From assembly GCF_904849725.1 (NCBI RefSeq), contig NC_058522.1, forward strand, positions 430,371,529-430,435,528: a stretch of 64,000 nucleotides of DNA, read 5' to 3'. Numbering within the stretch: position 1 is the stretch's first letter; each line of letters opens with the position of its first letter. Shown piece after piece: positions 25,301 through 36,533 of this stretch. This DNA comes from Hordeum vulgare subsp. vulgare. Lineage: Eukaryota > Streptophyta > Magnoliopsida > Poales > Poaceae. Made by a program: the position numbers and the translations under genes. The notes under the pieces were generated by a model. That model did no database searches and was not told where the DNA came from. It saw only the letters and a list, made by a program, of their open reading frames with translations.

Positions 25301-25999
25301 AAAGCTTCTCTGTCACGTGAAAGGGGGAGGAGGAAGAAGATGATCTTCTTGGGCCAAGTTTGGAAAGTGTTTAATGGGCCAGGGGGTATTTCCTAATAAA
25401 AGTGATCTCCTTCCTATTTTCAAAACTAGGAAACTAAAACGTTAAAAAGGAAATCAAATCAATTCAGAATAAAGAGTTTTTATATACTAAAATTATCAGA
25501 AAAATAAAATATAGATGATGGACATTTTTCCACGGCAAAAATAAAAACTTCAGAAAAAATGTTTTTCCAAAAAATCCCTAAAAGCATTATTTCTTTTTGT
25601 AAATAATTTTCAAATGATCCTCTAAGTTTGAGGTTGCAAATAACATTCAAAATGCCCGGGTATTTGAGGGTCATGTTCCTCCGCTCTTTTCTGTTTGACA
25701 GAATGCATTTCCCGACATTTTGTTGCACGAAGAAAAACGAATGGAAATGCAAGGAATTCAATGCAAATATCTCCGTTCAAATTCTTTATAGTTGAAGAAG
25801 TCATGTCATCTTCTCTCGTTGTTTTTAAAAGTTTGAATTTGAATTCACCGGAGAGGGGAAAGTCATTTTATTCCCTCTCGTTCAAAAGTTTTGAAAAGTT
25901 TCAAATTTCACGTAGGTTTTAGTCACTCAACAAACAAACATACAAGCAAAACTAATAATTATATTAACATTCCAAAATTTATAATTTTGGGATGTTACA
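22395..25999 (-). mobile_element. 3.6-kb 5' LTR (LTR A) of a long-LTR element
   Basis: In sense it starts TGTAACATCCCAAAATT and ends CGGGTCGCTACA. It is homologous, in inverted orientation, to the solo LTR at 50086-53292 (shared ends, shared CCGTGGACACGGCTAATCG segment, shared AT-rich 5' part). A minus-strand TATA CTATAAGAAG lies near 25222-25233, followed in sense by a C-rich leader at 24797-25110. The right flank is Angela LTR sequence, so it inserted there. No matching target duplication is seen because the left part of the element is gone. Open frames in the C-rich leader are low-complexity and probably not genes. Confidence 0.75.
24797..25110 (+). repeat. G-rich tract (C-rich in LTR sense)
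   Basis: Dense runs of three to six G, for example GGGGAAGGGGGGCGAGGG near 24863 and TGGGAGGGGACGGGGG near 24895. It is low-complexity on both strands and lies just downstream of the LTR-A TATA box in the sense of that LTR. Confidence 0.85.
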
Positions 26000-26800
26000 A
26001 TTTGGTTACCGGAAATTTTTCGGGCATTACCGGCAGTGTACCAGGAGTGACGAATGGGTTCCGAGTATTCACTGGGAGGGGCCCACCCACCCGGGAGTGA
26101 GCCCAGTGAACCTAGGGTCGCGCACCAGCCCTTAGTGGGCTGGTGAGGCCAGCCCAAGAGGGCTATGGCGCCACAAGTGGAAAAAACCAAAGGAAAAGAA
26201 AAAACAAGGAAAGAGGGAGTTGGGAAGGAAGAGTGGACTCCTTCCCCCAAACCGATTTGGGGTGGGAGTCCACCTCCTCCCATCGGCCGGCGCCCTTGGG
26301 GATCCCTTGAGCCCCAAGGCTAGCCCCTCCCCTCCTTCTATATATACTGGTGGTTTTAGGGCTTTTGAGACACAACTTTTGCCACGTGCAACTCAAACCT
26401 ATACCACATAGTTCGTCCTCTAGATCGGATTTCTGCGGAGCTCGGGCGGAGCCCTGCAGGAGTAGATCATCACCACCACCGGCATGCCGTCACGCTGCTA
26501 GAGAACTCATCTACTTCTCCGTCTCTCTTGCTTGATCAAGAAGGCCGAGATCGTCATCGAGTTGTACGTGTGCTGAACGCAGAGGTGTCGTCCGTTCGGC
26601 GCTAGATCGGAACGGATCGTGGGACGATGGTGATTTGAATCACGAGGGTGTACCACTACATCAACCGTGTTTCTTAACGCTTCCCGCTAAGCTATCTACA
26701 AAGGTATGTGGATTTAATCTCCTCTCGTAGATGGACATCACCATGATAGGTCTTCGTGTGTGTAGGAAAATGTTTTTCTCCCATGCAACGTTCCCCAACA
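26000..26800 (+). mobile_element. Angela-type Copia 3' LTR, second part
   Basis: Resumes as ATTTGGTTACCGG and continues through TATATATACTGG (TATA, about 26338-26349), the leader GATCAAGAAGGCCGAGATCG, and the end ACGTTCCCCAACA. Together with 19761-20668 it makes one LTR of about 1.7 kb that was split by the 5.3-kb nest. Confidence 0.85.
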
Positions 26801-27364
26801 AAACCATGGGCTATTATGCTAGCTTCATTGAAGCAAGACTTGATCCTCGAAAGCCAGTCTCAATACCGAGCCTTAAAAGTCGGCTTATAATTTATACAAC
26901 TATATACTTCTTTTGTTTGTATCTTGTTTTACATGTACAAAATTTTATCTTATTATTGTCCAGGTTATCCAAAGATACCCCGTATTATTTCACTGGATCA
27001 CATGCTGACCAATTATTTACTTGTTCAAAATACCAAAGGATTCACTATATCCAAGCATGATCTTATTCTAAGTGGCTTATAATACACATAAGAAAGACTG
27101 CTTATATGGTAAGAGGAGTCAAGGATTCAGTGTATCCAAGCATAATATTATTCTCAGCGGCTTACCATACATAGAATAAATATGACTTATTTGGATAACA
27201 GGAATCATGATGCAAAGCATAACACATTCACAAATTACCACAACAAAAATAACAAGTATTACACGCACGATGGCGTGATAGATAGATCAAAGTTTCCTAC
27301 TCTTATTGTAGGCTCATTTTAGAAGCCACAAAAAATAGAGTTTCTCTACCAGACCTAAGAACTA
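26801..27364. other. Gene-less stretch with a diverged duplicated block
   Basis: Blocks at about 27029-27105 and 27118-27197 share the pattern AAGGATTCAnTnTATCCAAGCATnAT...TTATTCTnAGnGGCTTA. This is probably untranslated sequence beyond the 3' end of the gene at 27365. No ORF is convincing. Confidence 0.5.
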
Positions 27365-30300
27365 CTACAGGCTGGCTCGCGAGTCCTCTGCCTCAGTCAC
27401 GTCTTGTTGGTCCTCTATGCTAGTAGCTTCTGGATCCGACTGAGCCGGCTCATCTTGTTGGATGTGGAGGTCCCTGGGAATCCATTGGATTCTGGTCACA
27501 GCCTTGAAGTTTGAATCTCCAGGTATGATAACAGATGAGTGAACATAAGGAGTAAAATATTGCTTACGCTGAGGAGACACAAGTTCAAAGGGGTCGTCCT
27601 TCGGCTGGACTATGCGCTTATTCTCTTTTGAATAGGCGGGTTGATCCTTTACTAAATTTAGCTCATCCGCAATTAAAGTTGATAGCGGGCAGGTCTCCTT
27701 CATGCAATTGGCACAATCTTCCTCCAAAAATTCCGAGTCGTCAATCTTGTATTCAGGAAACCCACATTCCATTGCTACTAAATCCAACTCACGCAAATAC
27801 GTCTTTGCGCGAGCAAGTGCGATATTAGCTGCAGGATGAGCTGCCAATTTCCTCAATTCTTCAACCTGTTGAGGTATGGTAGACAGATGATTTAACATCT
27901 CTTTGAGTCTTTTAGGAGGCTCCTCAAGATTTTTTACTGCCATTATAGAAAAGACGCATCCCGTGAACATCTCCTCTACATATGTGAAGATTGCTTTGAG
28001 GTTGACTATTGGCTCTTGCAAGAGATTGTGATTTTTTTGCCCTGCACAAAGAAGACAAGCATGACTATGAGTCGGCAAATTTGATGACCCAGAAAATTAC
28101 AGTAGAAAGAATAAAGGTTGTACCAAAGATGGCAGCAGTCATGTTGGTAATATGATTCTTCAGCGTGTTCAACTCATCACTAACTAACCCCAAGACTTTT
28201 TTCGGCTTCTTCTACTCGTGCTAATAAGCAAGCCTTTTATTCATCAAACATGGCCTTAGCCTGCTTAAAATGAGTATCATATTGGATTAAAGAGTCCTCA
28301 AGGCGATCCGCCACAAGTTCTGCATCAGTTTTCAACACTTTCTCTTTCTCAAGCTTTTTAGGCAAGTCGGTTGCCATAGACTCAGCCTCATTCAACAAGA
28401 CCTGCAAAAGTAAAAGATATGAGAACAAAATCTACAAAGCCCCGATCCGTCATAAGTAGACGACCCGACCGATGGGGGCTACAGAACACAAAATTTAACT
28501 AAGTCCTATGGAGCTGCACGCACTCTACGTGGCACTTGGGGGCTAATGCAAGTCACTTCTTTCTAAACTATAACAAGACCCGACTATCCCAAAGAGATAA
28601 GACATCCCATGGGGGCTACTAATCCTATCTTGCAGTTTGGAAATAACAAATGAGTAAGTGCAAGAAGAAGACCCAACTATCTCCAAGAGATAAGCCGACC
28701 CTTGGGGGCTAGAGTTGGCTTTTTATCATGAGGTAATCCAAAAAGTACTGGCTCATTATTGTCATAATAACCCGACCCTTGGGGGCTATGATTGGTTCTT
28801 AAGACTAGAACAAGACCCAGATCATGACTTACTATATTAAGCTCGCCCTTGGCGATATGAAGAGTATGCATGATGAATGGTAAAGGATAAAGCTTGACCT
28901 CATATTTTTTCTTCAGAGTATTGACCAAATTCATTTCAATATCTCGGCTCTCACATACTTGGGTCACATATTTTTTATATAAGTCATTGATATCAAAAGA
29001 AGAAAGTTCCAGAAGCTCCAGCTTGGCTTTTCCCTTCTCCATCTTCTCCGCCTCATCTTTGGTTACAAGTTTAGCCAAAACATCTGAACTGCCAAGATCC
29101 TGGAAAGCTTCTCCTACAATACCTACTTCTTTATTGTCCATGGAGAATGATGGGGCGGCACTATCCACTTGGGGCATAGGGTTTGAAGGATGAGGAGGAC
29201 TAGGAGGTTGAACGGCCAGGTCCTTTGACATGCCTTAATCTTCAGCAGCTACCTCCATGATGACCGACTATTCAGCATGGGCCATCTCCATGACAGAGCT
29301 AGCTCGGTACCCAATTCCGGGTCATTTTGACCAGAAGGATCAACACAAGGCGCCACTTTATCTAGCGGTAGGTTTTGGATACTACAATCTGTGGCACCAG
29401 AAGATGCCTCGCCCACCAATTTCCTCATGAAAACTTTGGCTCTGCAGTCATTGAAATAAAATAGTGAGTCAAGGAAGTGACAAGTGATGGGAAAATGAAT
29501 AAAAACGGCTTAAATAAGACTTACCCACAATAAAAATGGCTTGAAGGTAAAACCTGGAAGTTGAGTTGTTGTTGAGTCACCAGAAGAGGGCAATAATTCA
29601 TGATAAAGTGAATTAGAAGGACCGAGAGGTTGTTTGAAAAACCCAGCTCGTGGATGAGAAGCGGTTGGACTATGTGGCACCTCTATGCGCTGCTTGCTGT
29701 TAGTCGGCTCGAGAGATAAGCCGACAGGCATTTCCCCAGAGCTACTCCGGGTCTTGCACTTTGACTGAGTGGCATGTTGATGTTTCTTCAAAATAAAGTT
29801 CGGATCTAAGTAAGCAGTTGGGTGCAAAAACTTAACTTTACTAACGGCACGTCTCGTTTGCTTCAGAATATATGTTACTGATGAGTTGGAGGAGATCGAA
29901 ATTACCTCAATGTTGCCGGCTTGACTAGTCTTAGTATTATCCTGAGGAGAAGAAGCGTTAGCTAGTTCCACAAAGAGGTAGCCAAGCAATTCAAGTTCTA
30001 CCTCAGAATCTTCCCCCAAGGCGACTTCAAGTGTCGAGTCATCTGTTTGACGAGGTGGAGAAAGAACAGGTGTCCTGGCCTAGGCTTTCCACCAATCAGA
30101 ATTTTCCTACAGCAATAACAAAACACAAAAACATAAGAGCGATGTGTGAGAAAGTTACGATAAATAAAGTCGACAAGTTTTAGGAATATTTGTAGGTGGA
30201 ACCGGGTTGGTCAACCAGAATGGAGTTAACCCAGTCACACTGCATTTCTGTTTTGAGTCGTCAAATATTTTCTTGGTGGTTTTGTTGATTCCATTCTGAC

Positions 30301-30880
30301 ATAGATCCTCCTTGCTGAAGCTTGAGCATCTATCGACTCGCCGGTGTTATTACACATCAAGTCGCCCCTTAAACTGAGGGGTTGAATCCTGCAACTTATC
30401 CAACACTGGATCAGATAGATTCCGGTGAGACCATGAGGACTCAAAGCTCTCAACTTTAAGAGTGAGGATGCCAATAGTATTTGCTCTTGCTCATTTGGCC
30501 AAACCATAAATTTACTAGTGGTGTTAATATGATTCGGTCTGTAACCCACCAGATGGTTCTGACCCATCGGAGCAGTACACTTACAATAAAACCAAGTTGT
30601 GTCCCAACCTTTAGGATGACACGCCAGTTTTGATTCAGGAAAGGCACTATTTTCTCTCTTCTGAATCGAAATCCCACCAAGCTCTCACTTGGACCATTCT
30701 TCACTTCAATTTGGTGGTTGATATAGAAGAACTGCCTAAAGAGAGTGACCGTAGGTTCGATTTGGATTTACACTTTGCAAAGAACTTGAAACTGACAAAT
30801 ATTGGTCATAGAATTGGGCTTGTATCTTGAAGCCTAAGCTAGAAGAAATGGAGTAGATCTCTAAAGATTTTTGACCCTGG
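27365..30880 (-). pseudogene. Transposase_28-like (gypsy-type) protein gene, broken copy 1
   Basis: Several minus-strand open blocks look like exons of one gene. 30235-30704 carries the conserved core (TWFYCK, ALSPHGLTG, IQCW...RIQPL), split by a frameshift near 30570. 29510-30019 is a Ser/Pro-rich middle. 28677-29231 and 28237-28428 are charged and coiled-coil-like. 27365-28078 is a C-terminal domain with EEMFTGCVFSIMAVKN and ELRKLAAHPAANIALARAKTYL. Plant mobile-element proteins annotated 'putative gypsy-type transposase' (Pfam Transposase_28) have this order. Such ORFs are often antisense additional ORFs in Tat-lineage Gypsy elements. Stops and frameshifts show it is not functional as it stands. 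It ends on the right at the LTR starting at 30881. Confidence 0.6.
28473..28788 (+). repeat. Five spaced polypurine-tract-like motifs TGGGGGCTA
   Basis: TGGGGGCTA at 28473, 28537, 28610, 28704 and 28780 on the plus strand. Four of them follow a CGACC/GACCC context, and two units share GACCCRACTATCYC. All lie in the gap between two coding blocks of the antisense gene. The same GGGGGCTAC is the polypurine tract beside the LTR at 31314. Confidence 0.8.
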
Positions 30881-31314
30881 TGTCGGTGCCGAAACCGGAT
30901 GATCTCGAGTACGGTGTCCAAACTGTGGATCTAGGGTCGATGGGTAACAAGAGATGATTAAGACGGTGTTTTACCCAGGTTCGGGCCCTCTTGATGGAGG
31001 TAAAACCCTATGTCCTACTCTTGTTGATATTGATGGAGTAGTACAGAGTATAGAGTTGATCTATTTTGAGATTGGATGTTGTGGTCTAAACCCTAATCGT
31101 AATGACTTAACGTGTCCTACTGCTAAGGTTACACAAGGTCGGTTACAGTAGAGAATGAATATGTCGATTACTGCATCGCCTTGGATTGTACACCAAGTCT
31201 TCGGAACAGTCCATCTTGAGTCTGATACTTCTACTGGCAGTCGAACAGGCCCGGGAGTCCGGCCCATGAGAATAGGCACATGACCCGAGGACCCCATAGT
31301 CCCAGACTCCCTTA
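30881..31314 (-). mobile_element. Short (434 bp) Tat-type Gypsy 3' LTR
   Basis: Plus strand starts TGTCGGTGCCGAAACCGG and ends CAGACTCCCTTA; the minus sense is T(A/G)AGGGAGTCTGGGAC...GCACCGACA. A polypurine tract lies on the right side (31315-31325), so the internal domain is to the right and the element reads right to left. The left flank is the Transposase_28-like gene, suggesting insertion into or truncation of that copy. Confidence 0.7.
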
Positions 31315-31325
31315 GTAGCCCCCGA
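31315..31325 (-). promoter_or_regulatory. Polypurine tract of the Tat-type element
   Basis: TTCGGGGGCTA on the minus strand, adjoining the LTR start. The next 320 bp (31326-31646) hold no gene that I can see. Confidence 0.65.
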
Positions 31326-31646
31326 ACTAGCCTCCAATGTCGTAGTTTACGCTCTCCATCTTCTCGTTTCCGCGGTCTTCGGCTTGCAAGACAAGTTCCA
31401 CCTTTGTTCGGTTGATCCTTTTCTGCATTTTCTTTTATCTACGACTGATGAAATGTCGTAGGGCCCACAAAAATGAATATTTTCCTTTTGCAGAGTTAAC
31501 CACCTCCTCGATTCCTGCATGCCAATTAATAAATGGTTCATTCCCAAAGAAAAGAAGTTACTCATCATATAACCTACGTGTGCGCCCCAACAATGCTCCC
31601 CATCCCTTCCAACACGTCGAGAAGAACACCAGAGAAATGAAGACAT

Positions 31647-31892
31647 GGCGATTGCCCCAGGATCATCCTCGTGCCTCGCAGACTCTCTTCTAGGAGATTG
31701 GGCGAGTTTCCCAGTCTCGCACCTCCGTCTGCGCGAGCTTGTGGTGCAAGGATATTTGCCCGACTCGGATTGGCACCCTCTGCCCTGGGCTAACCTCCGC
31801 CAATGGTGAGGCCTTCATAGAGAGATTCCCTACGCCCAACATGTCGACGAGGGAAGGCTTCATTCCATTCCTCTTACGAGGCCTAGGCTTCC
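31647..31892 (+). pseudogene. Transposase_28-like gene copy 2, 5' part, cut by an Athila-like insertion
   Basis: An ATG at 31647 opens a frame with PVSHLRLRELVVQGYLPDSD. After a one-base shift near 31800 it continues as FPTPNMSTREGFIPFLLRG. The frame stops at the target duplication CTTCC (31888-31892). Reading resumes in frame at 42137 with the remainder of the conserved domain. It is on the opposite strand to the neighbouring LTR and polypurine tract, the antisense placement known for additional ORFs of Tat-lineage Gypsy elements. Confidence 0.7.
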
Positions 31893-33415
31893 TGATGACC
31901 CACAAGTATAGGGGATATATCGTATTCATTTCGATAAGTAAGAGTGTCGAACCCAACGAGGAGCAGAGGGATCTGACAAGTGGTTTTCACCAAGGTAATC
32001 TCTGCAAGCACTGAAATTATCGGTAACAGATAGTTGTGTGATAAGATGATTCACAGCAAGTAACAAGTAACTAAAGTAACAACCTTGCAGAAAAGTGGCC
32101 CAATCCCTTTTGTAGCAAGGGACAAGCCTGGACAAACTCTTATAGGAGGTAAAGCGCTCCTGAGGACACATGGGAATTTCTGTCAAGCTAGTTTTCATCA
32201 TGTTCATATGATTCGCGTTCGCTACTTTGATAGATTGATATGTGGGTGGACCGGCGCTTGGGTACTGCCCTTACTTGGACAAGCATCCCACTTATGATTA
32301 ACCCCTCTCGCAAGCATCCGCGATTATGAAATAAGAATTAAGACAAAGTCTAACCATAGCATTAAACTAGTGGATCCAAATCAGCCCCTTACGAAGCAAC
32401 GCATAAACTAGGGTTTAAGCTTCTATCACTCTAGCAACCCATCATCTACTTACTACTTCCTAATGCCTTCCTCTAGGCCCAAATAATGGTGAAGTGTTAT
32501 GTAGTCGACGTTCACATAACACCACTAGAGGAGAGACAACATACAACACATCAAAATATCGAACGAATACCAAATTCACATGACTACTTGTAGCAAAACT
32601 TATCCCATGTCCTCAGGAACAAAAGTGACTACTCACAAAGCATAATAATATTCATGACCATAGAGGTATTGAATAGCATCAAAGATCTGAACATATAATC
32701 TTCCACCGAGTAATCCAACTAGCATCAACTACAAAGAGTAATTAACACTACTAGCAACCTTACAGGTACCAATCGGAGTCGCGAGACGGAGATTGGTTAC
32801 AAGAGATGAACTAGGGTTTGGAGATGAGATGGTGCTGATGAAGATGTTGGTGGTGATGAGTTCCCTCCGACGAGAGGAGTGTTGGTGATGATGATGGCGA
32901 CGATTTCCCCCTCCGGGAGGGACGTTTCCCCGGCAGGACGACCCTGTCGGAGCTCTATATTGGTTCTGCTCAAGTTCTGCCTCGTGGCGGCGGCGATTGA
33001 TACCGAAAGCCTCGTCCTGATTTTTTCTGGAACAAAACCCTCCTTATAGAAAAAGAGGGGGCGAGAGGGCCAACAGGAAGCCCACAAGCCCCCTAGGCGC
33101 GACTAGGGGGTAGGCCGTGCCTAGCATGCTTGTGGCCTCCTGCTAGCTCCCCTCTGGTACTTCTTCGGCCCAGTATTTTTTATAAATTCCAAAATAAATC
33201 CTCGTTGATTTTCACGACTTTTGGATTTACGCGGAATAGGTATCTCAAACTTGCTCCTTTTTCAGGCCAGAATTCCAGCTGCCGGCATTCTCCCTCTTCA
33301 TGTAAACCTTGCAAAATAAGAGAGAAAAGGCATAAGTATTGTACCGTAAAGTGTAATAACAGCCCATAAAGCGATAAATATCAACATGAAAGCATGATGC
33401 AAAATGGACATATCA
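31893..33415 (-). mobile_element. 3' LTR of the Athila-like element
   Basis: 1523 bp, plus-strand ends TGATGACCCACAAG and GGACATATCA. AGTCCCCCAAGCTTAG follows, the inverse of a polypurine tract (AAGCTTGGGGGACT). The minus-strand TATA TATAAGGA is at 33041-33048. Confidence 0.92.
33069..33147. repeat. Long LTR hairpin in the 3' LTR
   Basis: Outer arms GCCAACAGG / CCTGCTAGC and inner arms CCACAAGC / GCTTGTGG surround a GC-rich centre. It begins 20 bp from the TATA box. Confidence 0.75.
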
Positions 33416-34923
33416 AGTCCCCCAAGCTTAGACCTCGCTTGTCCTCAAGCGAAAGCCGAGATCAATAAATATGCCCACATGTTTAGAGAGAGTGGTGTCG
33501 ACAAAACAAGATATGGACATGCAGGCATCATGATCATAGTTAGAACAGCAATATCATCATATAATCTCTCATGCTAAAGTGACAATTCCTTCACAAAGTA
33601 AATTATGGATCAAGAACCTTACTGAGAATTAACAACCAATAGCCTTTAGTCATTGAAGCAATTGCAATTTATCGTAACATTGGAAAGAGTCAAGTAAGAG
33701 CTTGTAAAGCAAATCCACATACTCAATCATCCTTTCGTCTTCTACAATTGCTACAACTCATGTGGTACTCATGAGATAGTGGCTTATAGTTTCGCCTCCC
33801 AACTGCTTACCTCAAAGGTAATGTCAACAATGATAATTCATGAATACTTACTTCCAAGTTGACATATGAATATAGATCTTTCCCTAGCATATGACGTTAG
33901 CCAAGATAAAGGCGAAATAAGGAATTGGTGGAGATCACCATGACTCTTTTAGGGGCAAAAAGTAAAGGTACAAGATAGGCCCTTCGCAGAGGGAAGCAGA
34001 GGTTGTCATGCACTTTTGAGGTTTGGATGTGCGGCCTCTTAGTGTGAAGGAACGTCACTTTATATTGCCTCATGTGATAAAGAACTTCATTATGCAGTCC
34101 GTCGCTTTTATGTCTTCATCATCACAGGGTCGTACAAAGCTTATTTTCCACACACTAATAGATCATACATAATTAGGGAGCAATTTTTATTGCTTGCACC
34201 GATGACAAGTTACTTGAGGGATCTTATTCAATCCATAGGTATGTATGGTGGACTCATGGCAAAACTAGGGTTGAAGGTTAGTGGATGCACAAGTAGTATT
34301 TCTACTTGGTGCGAGAGTTTTGGCTGATATGGGGTGGAAGCAATCGTCACATGCTAAGGGATCTCTAGTCATATAATCATCGTTCGGAACCAAGCAAACA
34401 TAATTCATTATGTTGTCTTCCTTGGCCAACATCTACTTCTAAGCATGCAATAGTTTAGTGAGTGTTCACAATCATAGATGGTGTCAAAGATGATATATTT
34501 ATATGTGAACCTCTCCTTCTTTATCACCTCCTATTAATTGCAACAATGACCAAGGTCTATGTTGGTCCACCCTCAACAAGTTTCAATCAGCATTCTTTTT
34601 ATATGTGAAGCCATCACTTCCCATAAGATCATTACATGATCTTTCATGCTTTTGTTCTATTATCATTCTTTTGATCATGTCATGAGGCAAGGCCCTTAAC
34701 TAAGACACTCTTTATTATATGGCTCACGAGCTCGAATACATCGGGGGTGACACAAAGCAAAACTCAAGCCTAAAACACTAAGAACTTTATTCTACTAGAG
34801 AAAGATAAAACCAAAAAAGGATCGAACTAAGAAAAGGTAAAGGCAAAAGATGTGATGGTGATGCGATACCGTGGCAACTCCCCCAAGCTTGGCATAAGCC
34901 AAGGGGATTGCCCATACCCATGC
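33416..34923 (-). other. 3' untranslated region of the Athila-like element
   Basis: 1.5 kb between the accessory ORF and the 3' LTR. It opens with the polypurine tract. I see no ORF beyond short accidental ones. Confidence 0.65.
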
Positions 34924-35445
34924 TTAGTTGTCTTCCTTTGGAGGTGATGGTGGTGGAGTTGTTGCAACATGGGTTTGATCCTCCGTCTTCCAAGGCATAG
35001 GTGCTCCATCATGGAAAGATGATCGAGTCTTCGGAATCCTCAAATATGCAGACAACCGTATTGATTTAAATCTATACTCATACTCACAGATTTGGTTCTA
35101 TAGGTCATAGATCTGGGCTTGGAGGTGATCAATTCTGTCATAGAGCCTGGAGAGGTGCTTCCCGATGTCATTGGCATCGATATTGTGCTTGTTGGTGAAC
35201 TCCGTGATCATCATGTGGTTGGCGTTGAGTCCACGCTCCTCCATCCCTTGGCACTTGAAGACTTGATTGCTCCATTGCTTCAAGCCTCGCCTCCATGCTT
35301 CCTATCTTCTTGGGTCCCTCAACATCACGGATGTGCAGCATCCCCTCACGCATCTCGATAGATTGAGGTGTTGCAGCACTCCCGCGAGGTAGGGATTGAT
35401 GACCTTCTCGAAGATATTGTCCTTTGGAGCTTTTGGGGACGTCAT
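34924..35445 (-). pseudogene. 3' accessory ORF, coiled-coil protein (env position)
   Basis: Starts at an ATG at 35445-35443 (MTSPKAPKDNIFEKV) and ends at a TAA at 34926-34924 after PPPPPKEDN. Total about 173 codons with two apparent frameshifts, near 35350 and 35270. The middle is helical and charged (GSMEARLEAMEQ, then LNANHMMITEFTNKHN and LYDRIDHLQAQIYDL), consistent with a coiled coil. A Pro-rich C-terminus follows. There is no signal peptide or membrane segment, so it is not an obvious envelope protein. It lies downstream of integrase in the place where Athila elements carry an extra ORF. An LTR-like block directly precedes it. Function unknown. Confidence 0.55.
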
Positions 35446-35469
35446 AGCAATCTAGATCTACAGCAGAAA

Positions 35470-35750
35470 CAGGCTCGAAACGAAAACAGAGAAAATTTGC
35501 GTGATACGAGGGTCAGACCTTATGGGAGAATATCTAATGATTTTTTTCCGACCAGAAGGAGTACTTCGCAAGAAAACGGAGTCCGGGAGGCACACAAGGT
35601 GGTCACAAGCCCCCCAGGCGCGGCCAGGGGGTGGCCCGCGCCTGGCAGGCTTGTCGCCTCCTCGTGCGCTTTCCGGACTACTTCAATTTTTTCTATTTTT
35701 CTAAAAATTCCAAAACGGAGAATAATTCCTACTGGAAAAGTTTTGGAGTC
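35470..35750 (-). promoter_or_regulatory. LTR-like promoter block inside the internal domain
   Basis: In minus sense this matches the order of elements of the element's own U3: AATTTTTAGAAA-type AT stretch with TCCAAAA.., the GC-rich hairpin (35604-35655), then CGGAGT...TTGCGAAG and AAAAAAATCATT. It lies between the integrase C-terminus and the accessory ORF. A clear TATAAG box is not preserved. The similarity to the LTR is partial and strongest around the hairpin. Confidence 0.5.
35604..35655. repeat. Internal copy of the LTR hairpin
   Basis: Arms CACAAGCC / GGCTTGTC and inner CCAGGCGCGG / CCGCGCCTGG surround a CCAGGGGGTGGC loop. Confidence 0.8.
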
Positions 35751-36533
35751 AGTTTACTTACCGAATCACATACCTCTTCATTTTCAGAGTGTGAAACAGG
35801 CTGATAAATATCCCTTATGTACTCCTCCGGAGTTATGGTATTGATAATATTGCTTGCAACATTTATGGGAGTACGTGAGATATAATGCTTGATTCTTTGA
35901 CCATTTACCACTCTCGGAAAATTACCTTCCGTGTTGTTGATCTTGATGGCACCGGAACGATATACTTCCTCAACAATGTAGGGACCTTCCCATTTAGAGA
36001 GAAGCTTGCCTGCAAAAAATCTTAAACGAGAATTTTATAGCAAGACATAATCACGTACATTGAACTAACGCTTTTGTATCCTTTTATCATGCCACCTCTT
36101 AACCTTTTCTTTGAACAACTTGGCATTCTCATATGCCTGAGTTCTCCATTCATCAAGCGAGCTAATATCAAATAACCTCTTCTCACCAGCAAGTTTGAAA
36201 TCAAAGTTGAGCTCTTTGATTGCCCAATAAGCCTTATGCTCTAGCTCAAGAGGTAAATGACATGCTTTACCGAAACCATTTTGTACGGAGACATGCCCAT
36301 GGGATTCTTATAAGCAGTTCTATAAGCCCACAGTGCATCATCGAGCTTCTTAGACCAATTCTTACTAGACCTATTGACAGTCTTTTGCAGAATTAGTTTA
36401 ATCTCTCTATTGCTTAGCTCTACTTGACCACTGGACTGAGGGTGATAGGGAGATGCAATTCTATGACCGACATCGTACTTAGCAAGCATTTTACGAAAAG
36501 CACCATGAATGAAATGTGAACCACCATCGGTCA
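35751..36533 (-). pseudogene. Integrase, distal catalytic part and C-terminus
   Basis: Continues from the break at 36534. MTDGGSHF supplies the second catalytic Asp. [13 protein letters not shown] supplies the catalytic Glu. [16 protein letters not shown] follows and is typical of Gypsy integrases. From 36240 to 35751 the frame changes again but still reads integrase tail sequence (KWEGPYIVEEVY, then FPRVVNGQRIKHYI). At least one frameshift and a stop are present. Confidence 0.85.

Noticed and set aside
24728..25316. Pro-rich or Gly/Arg-rich ORFs on both strands
   Set aside because: Low-complexity G-rich tract in the leader of LTR A gives open frames in several phases at once.
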